64,000 nucleotides of DNA. Origin: Bacteroides sp. GTDB lineage: Bacteria; Bacteroidota; Bacteroidia; Bacteroidales; Bacteroidaceae. Under the pieces are notes generated by a model. It had not been told where the DNA came from. It made no database searches and was given only the letters and a program-made list of their open reading frames with translations. The stretch's first letter is position 1; each line of letters begins with the position of its first letter. The translations under genes and the position numbers were made by a program. Below, piece by piece: positions 29,852 to 36,849 of this stretch. The stretch lies in NCBI GenBank assembly GCA_021202275.1, contig JAJQDI010000009.1, positions 372,001 through 436,000 on the forward strand, read 5' to 3'.

Positions 29852-31156
29852 TTAATTTTTATCATGCAACGAAGCAACAATCTCTCTGTTCAGTCCTCTG
29901 AGTGCAGGGAACAGAGCAGAGAAGAAGTTCAGAATAACACACACACAGAAAGTAATACCGAAAACGATCGGACTGAACAGCATACCCGGAGTGAAGTATG
30001 TATCCACACCCTCCGGAATAAGGTCTGGCCATGCATCGAACAAAGAGAGTATCCAGTTACGTCCGTACCAGATCAGCAGATAAGACAGCAATAATCCCAA
30101 TAGTCCTCCCAGACAAGTCAGAAAAAGATTCTCAACCAACAATTGCTCCAACAATTTCTTTCGGGAGACTCCAAAGGCTTTACGGATCCCCAACTCAGGC
30201 AAACGTTTTTCTATCCGGGAAGAGATCATCCCAGCCAGGTTTACAGCAGGGACCAATAAAAGAGCCAGTAAAATAATCCCCTGATTTTTCAGGACCTCTT
30301 TCCAATCCACTGCTTTATCTCCATTTTCCCTGAATACATTTATCCGGTATGTCTCGGGATATCCAAGCTGATCTATTTCATATTCATCTAATGTAGAATT
30401 TATCTTCCGGAAAATCTCATCTATCTCCTGCTTCACCTCTCTGATAGCAGATCGTGACGGAGCCAGTATATATACTGTCAGATACCCCCGAAGTCCTAAA
30501 GTCTGAGTCTCCTCTTTCAGATAATCCGGATTCGCAGTAAAGGGGATCCAAAGTTGTGCAAACGTAGAAGGTGTAGCAAAAGAGGCATCCTTCACGACAC
30601 CACTGACCCGGTATTCATCAAAGTTCAACGAGAAGTACCGACCCGCAACGTCCGTTGATCCGAAGATCCTGTGGGCCAGAGACTCACTCAACACAGCCGA
30701 ACAGATCCCCGACTGGAAATCTGCTTCTGTAAATGGATGACCTGCCAGAAACTGAAAATCAAACATCTTCCAGAAACCGGTATCTGTATATTTTATCTGA
30801 GCAGGGACCATCTCTGCGGTTTCCGGCAACTCGATAAAACCATCCTCCAGGTAGGCTCCAAAAGCGGAAACGACCTCAGCACTCTGCAAAGGATAGAAAT
30901 ACTCCCTGACAGCCTTATAAGAAAGATTTCCACTAAAAAAATTCTCATGCCGGGGTTCGGTAATAGCGATATGTTCAAAAACAACGGTCCTGTCCCGGTA
31001 GGGTTCGGGATAGACAGGAGTGAGTTTGATATAATAGATAAGTACCAGGATCATGGTGAGAGCAATAGCCAATCCTGTACCTATTATATATACACAACTA
31101 TAAAGACGGTTTTGCCGCAACAATTGCCAGGCCTGCTTCAGATAAAGACCTATCAT
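29852..31156 (-). CDS. MacB/FtsX-like permease, pair 1 first member
   Basis: The 434-residue intact permease has an N-terminal helix (YIIGTGLAIALTMILVLIYY), a periplasmic MacB-PCD-like domain (AVLSESLAHRIFGSTDVAGR, YRVSGVVKDASFATPSTFAQ), then three FtsX helices beginning IILLALLLVPAVNLAGM. The cytoplasmic loop EKRLPELGIRKAFGVSRKKL contacts the ATPase in this family. It is the first permease after hlyD (77 bases) and probably the best-expressed one. It is closest to the pair 2 pseudogene at 27246, indicating tandem duplication of the permease pair. Confidence 0.88.
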   Translation of the reverse strand: MIGLYLKQAWQLLRQNRLYSCVYIIGTGLAIALTMILVLIYYIKLTPVYPEPYRDRTVVFEHIAITEPRHENFFSGNLSYKAVREYFYPLQSAEVVSAFGAYLEDGFIELPETAEMVPAQIKYTDTGFWKMFDFQFLAGHPFTEADFQSGICSAVLSESLAHRIFGSTDVAGRYFSLNFDEYRVSGVVKDASFATPSTFAQLWIPFTANPDYLKEETQTLGLRGYLTVYILAPSRSAIREVKQEIDEIFRKINSTLDEYEIDQLGYPETYRINVFRENGDKAVDWKEVLKNQGIILLALLLVPAVNLAGMISSRIEKRLPELGIRKAFGVSRKKLLEQLLVENLFLTCLGGLLGLLLSYLLIWYGRNWILSLFDAWPDLIPEGVDTYFTPGMLFSPIVFGITFCVCVILNFFSALFPALRGLNREIVASLHDKN

Positions 31157-31233
31157 AGGTTTTGATAATTAAATTACAGATAAAAAACAGATATCAATAG
31201 AATAATATAGTAAGTCTTCGTGCGGATCAATTG

Positions 31234-32481
31234 CTACTTCACCTTCAATTTGTTCTTATTCTTATAAGAAGACATATCGCTGATGACCACCTGATCACCA
31301 GGCTGCAATCCGCTCACTACCTCTACCATTTCAAAATTGGAATCGCCCAGTTGTACTTTCCTGCGGATGATCTCGTTTTCAGAGGTCTGCACGAACAATT
31401 CATATTCGCCACGTCCTACATAATAAGTACCGTTTTTCAGTCGCATCACATCTTCCTTCACCGCGTTCATCACATAGACATCCGTTTTCAGTCCCGAACG
31501 CAACCTACGGTTGCTGTCGTCCAGCAGTTGGACCGTGAAAGAGATCACTCCGTTCTTGGAGAGAGGGGTCACACTGGATACATTGCCTTCCAGCTTCTCG
31601 TTGCCGATCTTCACAATCACTTTTCCACCTACCATCACCCGGTCGCCATACGTATCCGCGATCTCTCCTTCCACTTTGAAGTGGCTCAGATCAGAAATAA
31701 TAGCCACCTGGCTACCCTGTGTCACCTGTGCCCCCACCTGATTGTTGATGTAGGTGAGGATCGCTTTGCGGGGAGAACGGATCTGCGCATCGTCCAATGT
31801 ACGCTTCATCTCTGCCAGGCTTTTACGGAAAATATTGAATTCCAGTTCCTGTACTTTGTATTCTGCCGCGCTCACCTCTTTCTCATTCTCATATTGTTGC
31901 CGGAGCTGTTCGTACTCCAGCTGGGATACATGGTAGCTCAGTTCGGCTTGTCGTACCTTATCCGTAGTACCGGCTCCCAGGCTATCCAGATACCGCTCGT
32001 TGCGCAACTCTACCGCCATACGGTTGAGTTTCATCGCGGAGACCTTGATCTGCATATCCATATCGTTGAGCCGGGTCTGGTTGTTCACTCTCAATTGCTC
32101 CAGTTTGTACCGGCGCATCTGCTCTTCGTCCAGCAGTTTGTTGTACTCGGTCTCTGTACTTTGCAGGTCGAGTTTCAGAATGGGAGTTCCCACATCCACA
32201 CTATCCCCTCCCCTTCTGTATACCTCTACGATACGGGTATTGATCGGAGAATTGATGATCTCTTCAAAGGCAGGAACCACTTTTCCCGAAGCGCTCACAC
32301 TTACTTCGATAGTTCCGATATCCACAGTAGCCAAAATGAGGTCTTTCTGTTGTACACCGGTACGCATGAACGAGATCAGCAGACTGATCGCTACCACGCA
32401 ACCTACACCTATGGCGGAAAAACGGATGATCTTCTTATTTCGCTCCTTACGTCGTACTTCTTTGGGAATCTCTCTGTCCAT
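31234..32481 (-). CDS. HlyD/MacA-type membrane-fusion adaptor
   Basis: The 415-residue adaptor has a cytoplasmic basic N-terminus, one membrane helix (about 22-42, FSAIGVGCVVAISLLISFM), a split lipoyl/barrel domain (IEVSVSASGKVVPAFEEII and later RSPRKAILTYINNQVGAQVT), a long alpha-helical hairpin (about 120-235) and a C-terminal beta-barrel ending QPGDQVVISDMSSYKNKNK. It bridges the inner-membrane permease and TolC. It heads the pump operon; a sigma-54-like promoter (32527-32544) and a palindrome lie upstream. Confidence 0.93.
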   Translation of the reverse strand: MDREIPKEVRRKERNKKIIRFSAIGVGCVVAISLLISFMRTGVQQKDLILATVDIGTIEVSVSASGKVVPAFEEIINSPINTRIVEVYRRGGDSVDVGTPILKLDLQSTETEYNKLLDEEQMRRYKLEQLRVNNQTRLNDMDMQIKVSAMKLNRMAVELRNERYLDSLGAGTTDKVRQAELSYHVSQLEYEQLRQQYENEKEVSAAEYKVQELEFNIFRKSLAEMKRTLDDAQIRSPRKAILTYINNQVGAQVTQGSQVAIISDLSHFKVEGEIADTYGDRVMVGGKVIVKIGNEKLEGNVSSVTPLSKNGVISFTVQLLDDSNRRLRSGLKTDVYVMNAVKEDVMRLKNGTYYVGRGEYELFVQTSENEIIRRKVQLGDSNFEMVEVVSGLQPGDQVVISDMSSYKNKNKLKVK

Positions 32482-32526
32482 ATATGATCGTTTACAGAAT
32501 GATTAAGATTAATTTGGATTTCATAG

Positions 32527-32544
32527 ATCAAATGATATGCCAAA
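32527..32544 (-). promoter_or_regulatory. Sigma-54-like -24/-12 promoter of hlyD
   Basis: On the minus strand TTTGGCATATCATTTGAT fits TGGCA-N6-TTG with the correct spacing and an A in place of the final C. It lies 46 bases upstream of the hlyD start. Together with the tolC site it gives two similar elements linked to the same pump. Confidence 0.55.
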
Positions 32545-32581
32545 TTGATAACATACTGATTTATAACTAAAAATTACAAAA

Positions 32582-32609
32582 ACAGGGTGTCCGTTTTCGG
32601 ACACCCTGT
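32582..32609. promoter_or_regulatory. Palindrome ACAGGGTGTCCG-TTTT-CGGACACCCTGT, candidate enhancer or terminator
   Basis: A perfect 12-bp inverted repeat with a TTTT centre; the inner 18 bases are identical to those at 15644-15661. It is about 40 bases upstream of the hlyD -24 element. On the minus strand it lies 25 bases after the glucosaminidase stop and is followed by TTTTTG, so it could also terminate that gene. Confidence 0.65.
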
Positions 32610-32633
32610 ACACTATCGGATCATCTGGACAAC

Positions 32634-33533
32634 TTATCTCAGACGCAAACGATCGCCCACCTCAGGTGCATAGTCCGGATTTTTACGGTTCATCTGATAC
32701 AGGCTTTTCAACTGGATACCGAACTGCTGGGAAATGGTATGCATCGAATCACCATCCTTCACGATATACAGGGTATGGTGGCGATCGGCACGTTTCTTCT
32801 TGGTCTTCAGGAATATCCTGTCGCCCTGCGCCAACGTATATTCTTTATGCAGATCGTTGTATTTGATCAGTTTTTTCCAGCTGATGCCGAATTCTTTCCC
32901 TAAGCTCTGGAATGTATCTCCGTCGCGAGCCACGACGTAGGCCAGGTCATTGACTAAATATACGGCATGAGGATTTAGCTGCGCGGTACTCTTCTTACCC
33001 GAAGACTTCTTTGCCGAACGGTCGTATTTATACAGTTCATACTCCTCGATCAGGGTGATCAGGCGGTTGGCATAGGAAGGATCGGTGGCATAGCCCGCTT
33101 TTTTCAGTCCACGTGCCCAGCCTTTGTAGTCGGTAATATCCAATTTGAAAAGAAACGCGTAGCGGGCTCCCCGGGTCAGGAACAGTGAATGATCTTCATA
33201 AGAGTCTTTCACGGAGCGATAGGCACGGAAGCACTCGTTGCGCGCGTCATCGTCGTGACGCACCGTACGCCCTTTCCAGGAACTTCCGTATTTGATTCCG
33301 AAATGATTGTTGCTCTTTCTGGCCAGCTGACTGGTACCGGCTCCGCTTTCCAGAATGCCCTGGGCCAGTGTGATACTGGCAGGGATCTTGTGCTGCTTCA
33401 TCTGCTGAACCGCCAGTTCATGGTAGGTATGGATATAGTCTATATAACGCTGGTTCTTGCGCTGGGCAGATATATTTATACTCCATAGCAACAGCACACA
33501 TACACACACCGGAAGATAGAAAGTTCTTTTCAT
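32634..33533 (-). CDS. Secreted glucosaminidase with two LysM domains
   Basis: The 299-residue protein has a signal peptide (LPVCVCVLLLWSINISAQ), a glucosaminidase (GH73/PF01832) domain at about 30-170 with PASITLAQGILESGAGTSQL (catalytic Glu) and NNHFGIKYGSSWKGRTV, and two LysM peptidoglycan-binding repeats at about 192-240 and 252-299 (VVARDGDTFQSLGKEFGISW; IVKDGDSMHTISQQFGIQLK). It should cleave between N-acetylglucosamine and N-acetylmuramic acid during wall turnover. Gene order is conserved nowhere that can be judged here. The palindrome at 32582 lies just downstream. Confidence 0.92.
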   Translation of the reverse strand: MKRTFYLPVCVCVLLLWSINISAQRKNQRYIDYIHTYHELAVQQMKQHKIPASITLAQGILESGAGTSQLARKSNNHFGIKYGSSWKGRTVRHDDDARNECFRAYRSVKDSYEDHSLFLTRGARYAFLFKLDITDYKGWARGLKKAGYATDPSYANRLITLIEEYELYKYDRSAKKSSGKKSTAQLNPHAVYLVNDLAYVVARDGDTFQSLGKEFGISWKKLIKYNDLHKEYTLAQGDRIFLKTKKKRADRHHTLYIVKDGDSMHTISQQFGIQLKSLYQMNRKNPDYAPEVGDRLRLR

Positions 33534-33676
33534 GGTTTTATTTTGTTTGAAGCGGAATCTGTGAAACAGAAAGAATAGGCCAATCCGACATACAAATAAC
33601 AGTTCAAGCCCACATACAGATATATATGATATTCCTCCGCCCTGATATTATGCATCTACAAAAATCATAAAAATAA

Positions 33677-33706
33677 TTGGTTTTATCAATCTCTTTTCTA
33701 ACTTTG
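33677..33706 (+). promoter_or_regulatory. Promoter of cytidine deaminase
   Basis: TTGG (33677-33680), an 18-base spacer and TAACTTTG (33699-33706) match the Bacteroidetes -33/-7 pattern. The start codon is 20 bases downstream of the -7 element, so the leader is very short. Confidence 0.65.
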
Positions 33707-33726
33707 TTTCTAAATATGTAAAATCA

Positions 33727-34218
33727 ATGTATGAAAATATGAAGGATCTGACCATTACCACAGTGATCAAAGTATATCAATACGACGAACTTTCAGAGGT
33801 GGACCAGACACTCGTTGCGGCAGCCATGGGAGCCACAGCACACAGTTACGCGCCCTACTCCCGCTTTTCCGTAGGAGCAGCGGCCCTACTGGCCAACGGT
33901 ACACTGATTACAGGCACCAACCAGGAAAACGCGGCCTATCCTTCCGGACTTTGTGCCGAACGTACCGCTCTCTTTTATGCCAATTCGCAGTACCCGGATC
34001 AGGCCATCACTACACTGGCCGTAGCCGCGCGTACCGAAAGTGACTTTATCAGTATGCCCATTCCTCCCTGCGGTGCATGCAGACAGGTGATACTGGAAAC
34101 CGAAAAGAGATACAAACAACCGATCCGTATCCTGCTCTACGGGAAAGATGAGATCTACGAAATGAAAAGCGTAGGAGATCTGCTCCCTCTCTCTTTTGAT
34201 GCATCATCCATGGATTAG
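33727..34218 (+). CDS. cdd: Cytidine deaminase
   Basis: This zinc enzyme deaminates cytidine and deoxycytidine to uridine forms in pyrimidine salvage. The 163-residue protein carries the signature TNQENAAYPSGLCAERTALF, with the zinc Cys and catalytic Glu in CAE, and PPCGACRQVILE, with the two remaining zinc Cys. Length and motif spacing are those of the homotetrameric class. ATG at 33727 is used; 33742 is a close alternative. The decayed RHS fragment begins directly after its stop codon on the opposite strand. Confidence 0.93.
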   Translation: MYENMKDLTITTVIKVYQYDELSEVDQTLVAAAMGATAHSYAPYSRFSVGAAALLANGTLITGTNQENAAYPSGLCAERTALFYANSQYPDQAITTLAVAARTESDFISMPIPPCGACRQVILETEKRYKQPIRILLYGKDEIYEMKSVGDLLPLSFDASSMD

Positions 34219-34680
34219 AACCAACCGGTAACTACCATAGGTACGGTTTAGTCCTTTATGGTTATTACAAAGCAGGTCCGAGGTTGTGGTTCCTTCTCCG
34301 AAAGAATAGTAATGATTTACCTGAGTGGTGATTCCATTTTGACTGACCGCTACCTGGTCGTTATCCGGATGATCTCTGAAGAGTAGTAATCAATGAGCAT
34401 GATACCATTCTGGGTGATATAACCTTCCAAGAGGAGGATCATTTTCAAGGCTCCGTTTTCATAGATCACATTTCCCAGGTAGTCTGTTACTTTCTCACTG
34501 GCTTTCTGGGCGACAGTGAGGTCTTTAAAACTTCCCCAACCGACAGAGAAAGGTTCTGATTGGTAGTGGTGTGCTTCACCTGACGTTTCACTCCCGAAGC
34601 ATCGTACAGATATTCTGCCGTGTGGCCCTGACGGAATTGCAGCTTTACAGGCAAATTTAAGGAATTGCACAACTAGTTTA
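34219..34680 (-). pseudogene. Decayed RHS core fragment
   Basis: Translated pieces match the intact RHS protein in order (SLNLPVKLQFRQGHTAEYLY, QKASEKVTDYLGNVIYENGA, QVNHYYSFGEGTTTS) but in shifting frames. It aligns to about 37700-38070 at roughly 85-90 percent by eye, far less than the orphan copy does. There is no start and no toxin tip; it ends flush against cdd. It is the oldest remnant of the RHS array. Confidence 0.8.
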
Positions 34681-34693
34681 AGGTATAAATAAA

Positions 34694-34727
34694 ATCTCGT
34701 TGGCTGGTCCTTACCAACCAACGAGAT
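34694..34727 (-). terminator. Terminator of the orphan-module immunity gene
   Basis: ATCTCGTTGG-C-TGGT pairs with ACCA-ACCAACGAGAT around a CCTT loop. On the minus strand it is followed by TTTTATTTATA, 32 bases after the stop of the gene at 34759. Confidence 0.75.
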
Positions 34728-34758
34728 AATTAAACTATTTGTATACAATCAGATATAT

Positions 34759-35073
34759 TTATAGATATTGTTCTGGCCTTTTACCTGCTGCCTGTAAAGC
34801 TTTATAGGCTTTTTCTACTTCATTATTTACATCTTCTTGAGTGGAGTAAGCTTTTGGAGCTACTCTATGATCTTCTTCAAATGGAGAAAATCGTACTACA
34901 ATCTCATGCAATTCAGAGAATATATTTTTTTCTTTTACATCTAATGTACTTTTATCCAATTCATGAGCATAACAAAAATAGAATTCATCACAAAAGGTTT
35001 TAATGTCAATTCTTTTGCTTCTATATAAATTAATTAACCAATATAGTCTTCTTTTATCCGTTTTTATATACAT
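34759..35073 (-). CDS. Putative immunity protein, colicin-D-immunity-like
   Basis: The 104-residue, AT-rich gene lies 14 bases after the orphan RHS toxin tip, the standard place for an immunity gene. The all-helical, acidic protein (YWLINLYRSKRIDIKTFCDE, HEIVVRFSPFEED, NNEVEKAYKALQAAG) resembles the colicin D immunity family (PF09204) in length and in its helix - FSP - helix pattern. The resemblance is by eye. It would neutralise the toxin encoded at the end of 35088-35940. No signal peptide, so it acts in the cytoplasm. Confidence 0.6.
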   Translation of the reverse strand: MYIKTDKRRLYWLINLYRSKRIDIKTFCDEFYFCYAHELDKSTLDVKEKNIFSELHEIVVRFSPFEEDHRVAPKAYSTQEDVNNEVEKAYKALQAAGKRPEQYL

Positions 35074-35087
35074 AGCTTTATCTATTT

Positions 35088-35940
35088 TTATTCATAATGA
35101 AAATGCCAGATACTATTACTGCTTTTATCATATAAAACATTTAATTTATAGTTTTTATTATTCTTTGTCATATCAATAGTGTGCATTAAAGCTTTACTTC
35201 CTTTTGGATCAGGAACTCCTTTTGAACCTTTGATTGCCATATCAAGAATTTGTACAGGAACATGGCGCCCTTTTTCTAACATATGAGCAGCTGGTGTCTT
35301 TGCAAAATTATATAGTACTTTTCCACCTTTTTTATAGTACTTCCTTTGCCCGCAGTCGCAGCATCCAACGCAAGACTACCTGTTGCTGTCGCTACTCCCA
35401 TGGCATTTCCAGCTTCCGCAGCCACTACGAGTTCTGCCAGAGATGCAATAGGAACAGGGGATGCTATAGCTATGCCAGTATGTAAAACCTCTACTGCGCC
35501 AGTCAGACTTTCTATTTGCTGTAACTGTTGATTGTAATTCTCAACCGTAGCTTTTTTGGCCTCTTCAGAACTGGTGTCTATAGTAATAGAAAACAAAGTA
35601 GAGGCTGAATTCTTCAACCATGCCCATAGGCTTCTTTGATTGGAATAGCGTTGTTTCTCTTCTATCTGTTCTCTTTCCTGATCTCTTTGAATCATTCTTC
35701 CGTCCGGATCAATATATTTCACCGGATTATTCCCTACATAGGCATACGGACTGATCGAATAATACTTCTCCGCCATGGGATCCACCGTAGTAAACTGTCC
35801 CACTGCCGCATCCATGTACCTCGCCGAGTAATCGTACAGATCCAGTCCATTCGTGCGATCCAGTTCCTTGTCGTTGTACTTATAAGGCTGAGTACTTTTT
35901 GCTGTGCCCTTTCCGAATAAGCCCCCGAACGGATAGTAAT
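35088..35940 (-). pseudogene. Orphan RHS core end with toxin tip, frameshifted
   Basis: An RHS core end (VNHYYPFGGLFGKGTA, then DKELDRTNGLDLYDYSARYM and NNPVKYIDPDG) continues into a different C-terminal tip. It has no start of its own beyond an internal Met (35815). The frame breaks at an A6 run (plus T35328-35333). Adding one A gives KKGGKVLYNFAKTPAAHMLE and runs to the stop at 35088. The last 70 residues (KGRHVPVQILDMAIKGSKGV ... SIWHFHYE) have a His/Arg-rich alpha-beta layout like small RNase toxins of the BECR/DUF4258 type, which is a guess. 177 bases at 35721-35897 are identical to the intact RHS gene, so the tip could be swapped onto it by recombination. Confidence 0.75.
35721..35897. 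repeat. 177-bp RHS core direct repeat, copy 1
   Basis: Identical at every base to 37507-37683. It encodes the conserved core end just before the DPDG junction, the natural crossover site for replacing one toxin tip by another. Confidence 0.9.
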
Positions 35941-36057
35941 GATTTACATAATTACACTTATGGTTAACTGCTTCTCTTTTGGGAAAATAGTCTTTTTTAC
36001 AAGAAGATATAATTTAAGTTATCATTATTCCTTTTTACCATACACAATAGATTGTAT

Positions 36058-36849
36058 TTATTGATATTCCGGAGACAAAAATACGATACGTAATAAGGAG
36101 TGCTCTTCACAAAATATACCAAGATATTCTTCTAACTTTTTATAATATATGAGATTTGTATAAAAAGGAATATTTTCACAAAACAATATAAGACCTTCTT
36201 TCAAACGATATTCCAGAACAATATAAATAGGATAGGTATATTCGCCATTATCAAAAAAATTAAATGTATCTGGTTGTAGATACGTAATCTTTAGCTTTCG
36301 TATTTTTTCATCCAATTTTTCCTGAAGTTTTACGATTTCTAGAAAAGGTCTATTATTCAGATCATAATATCTGAAAGTTGTGAAACGATTTTGAATGGTT
36401 ATATATTCCCTGGGATCTCTTCCTACATATTCCGTCAGATTACACGGATCTAAATGGAATGTCGAAATTCTCATTTGTGCAATAATATTCCCTTTAAGAG
36501 CAAAAGAGAAAATATCTTCATTTCTTGACATAGTAAACTTATCCTGATAGGTCTCAGTTACGGATAATAACAAATATTTCACATGTTCCCAGAATGCGTC
36601 ACCATTGTCTGAATCTATAGTTGTTAATTGTACATACTGAATAAGATCCTGTATATTCTCTGGATTTTGCAAATTATAATAATAATAACTTGTAATTAAC
36701 GGATACATGATTGGATAGCTTACCAAAGAGTCCATAGGACTCTTTGGTAAGCTATCAGAAAAAATTGAACTGATTGTTCCTGTATAGGAGAAACATTCAA
36801 CTATTCCTATTTTTATTATTAAAATTAGAATGATAATTAATTTTTTCAT
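36058..36849 (-). CDS. Putative immunity or partner protein of the full RHS toxin
   Basis: The 263-residue, strongly AT-rich gene starts inside the RHS stop codon (ATGA at 36849). It has a hydrophobic N-terminus (KKLIIILILIIKIGIVEC) ending in a Cys, so it is exported and may be a lipoprotein. The rest has no recognised domain. Position directly after the toxin tip argues for an immunity role, and export would fit a toxin that acts in the periplasm or envelope. A perfect 20-bp inverted repeat lies in its early codons. Its frame is open throughout, unlike several neighbours. Confidence 0.6.
   Translation of the reverse strand: MKKLIIILILIIKIGIVECFSYTGTISSIFSDSLPKSPMDSLVSYPIMYPLITSYYYYNLQNPENIQDLIQYVQLTTIDSDNGDAFWEHVKYLLLSVTETYQDKFTMSRNEDIFSFALKGNIIAQMRISTFHLDPCNLTEYVGRDPREYITIQNRFTTFRYYDLNNRPFLEIVKLQEKLDEKIRKLKITYLQPDTFNFFDNGEYTYPIYIVLEYRLKEGLILFCENIPFYTNLIYYKKLEEYLGIFCEEHSLLRIVFLSPEYQ
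36714..36756. repeat. Perfect 20-bp inverted repeat with 3-nt loop inside a coding region
   Basis: Arms 36714-36733 (GATAGCTTACCAAAGAGTCC) and 36737-36756 are exact reverse complements around ATA. The hairpin lies about codons 32-45 of the gene at 36849 and encodes SDSLPKSPMDSLVSYP. Such a stable stem would be expected to affect the mRNA or to extrude from the DNA. Confidence 0.9.
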
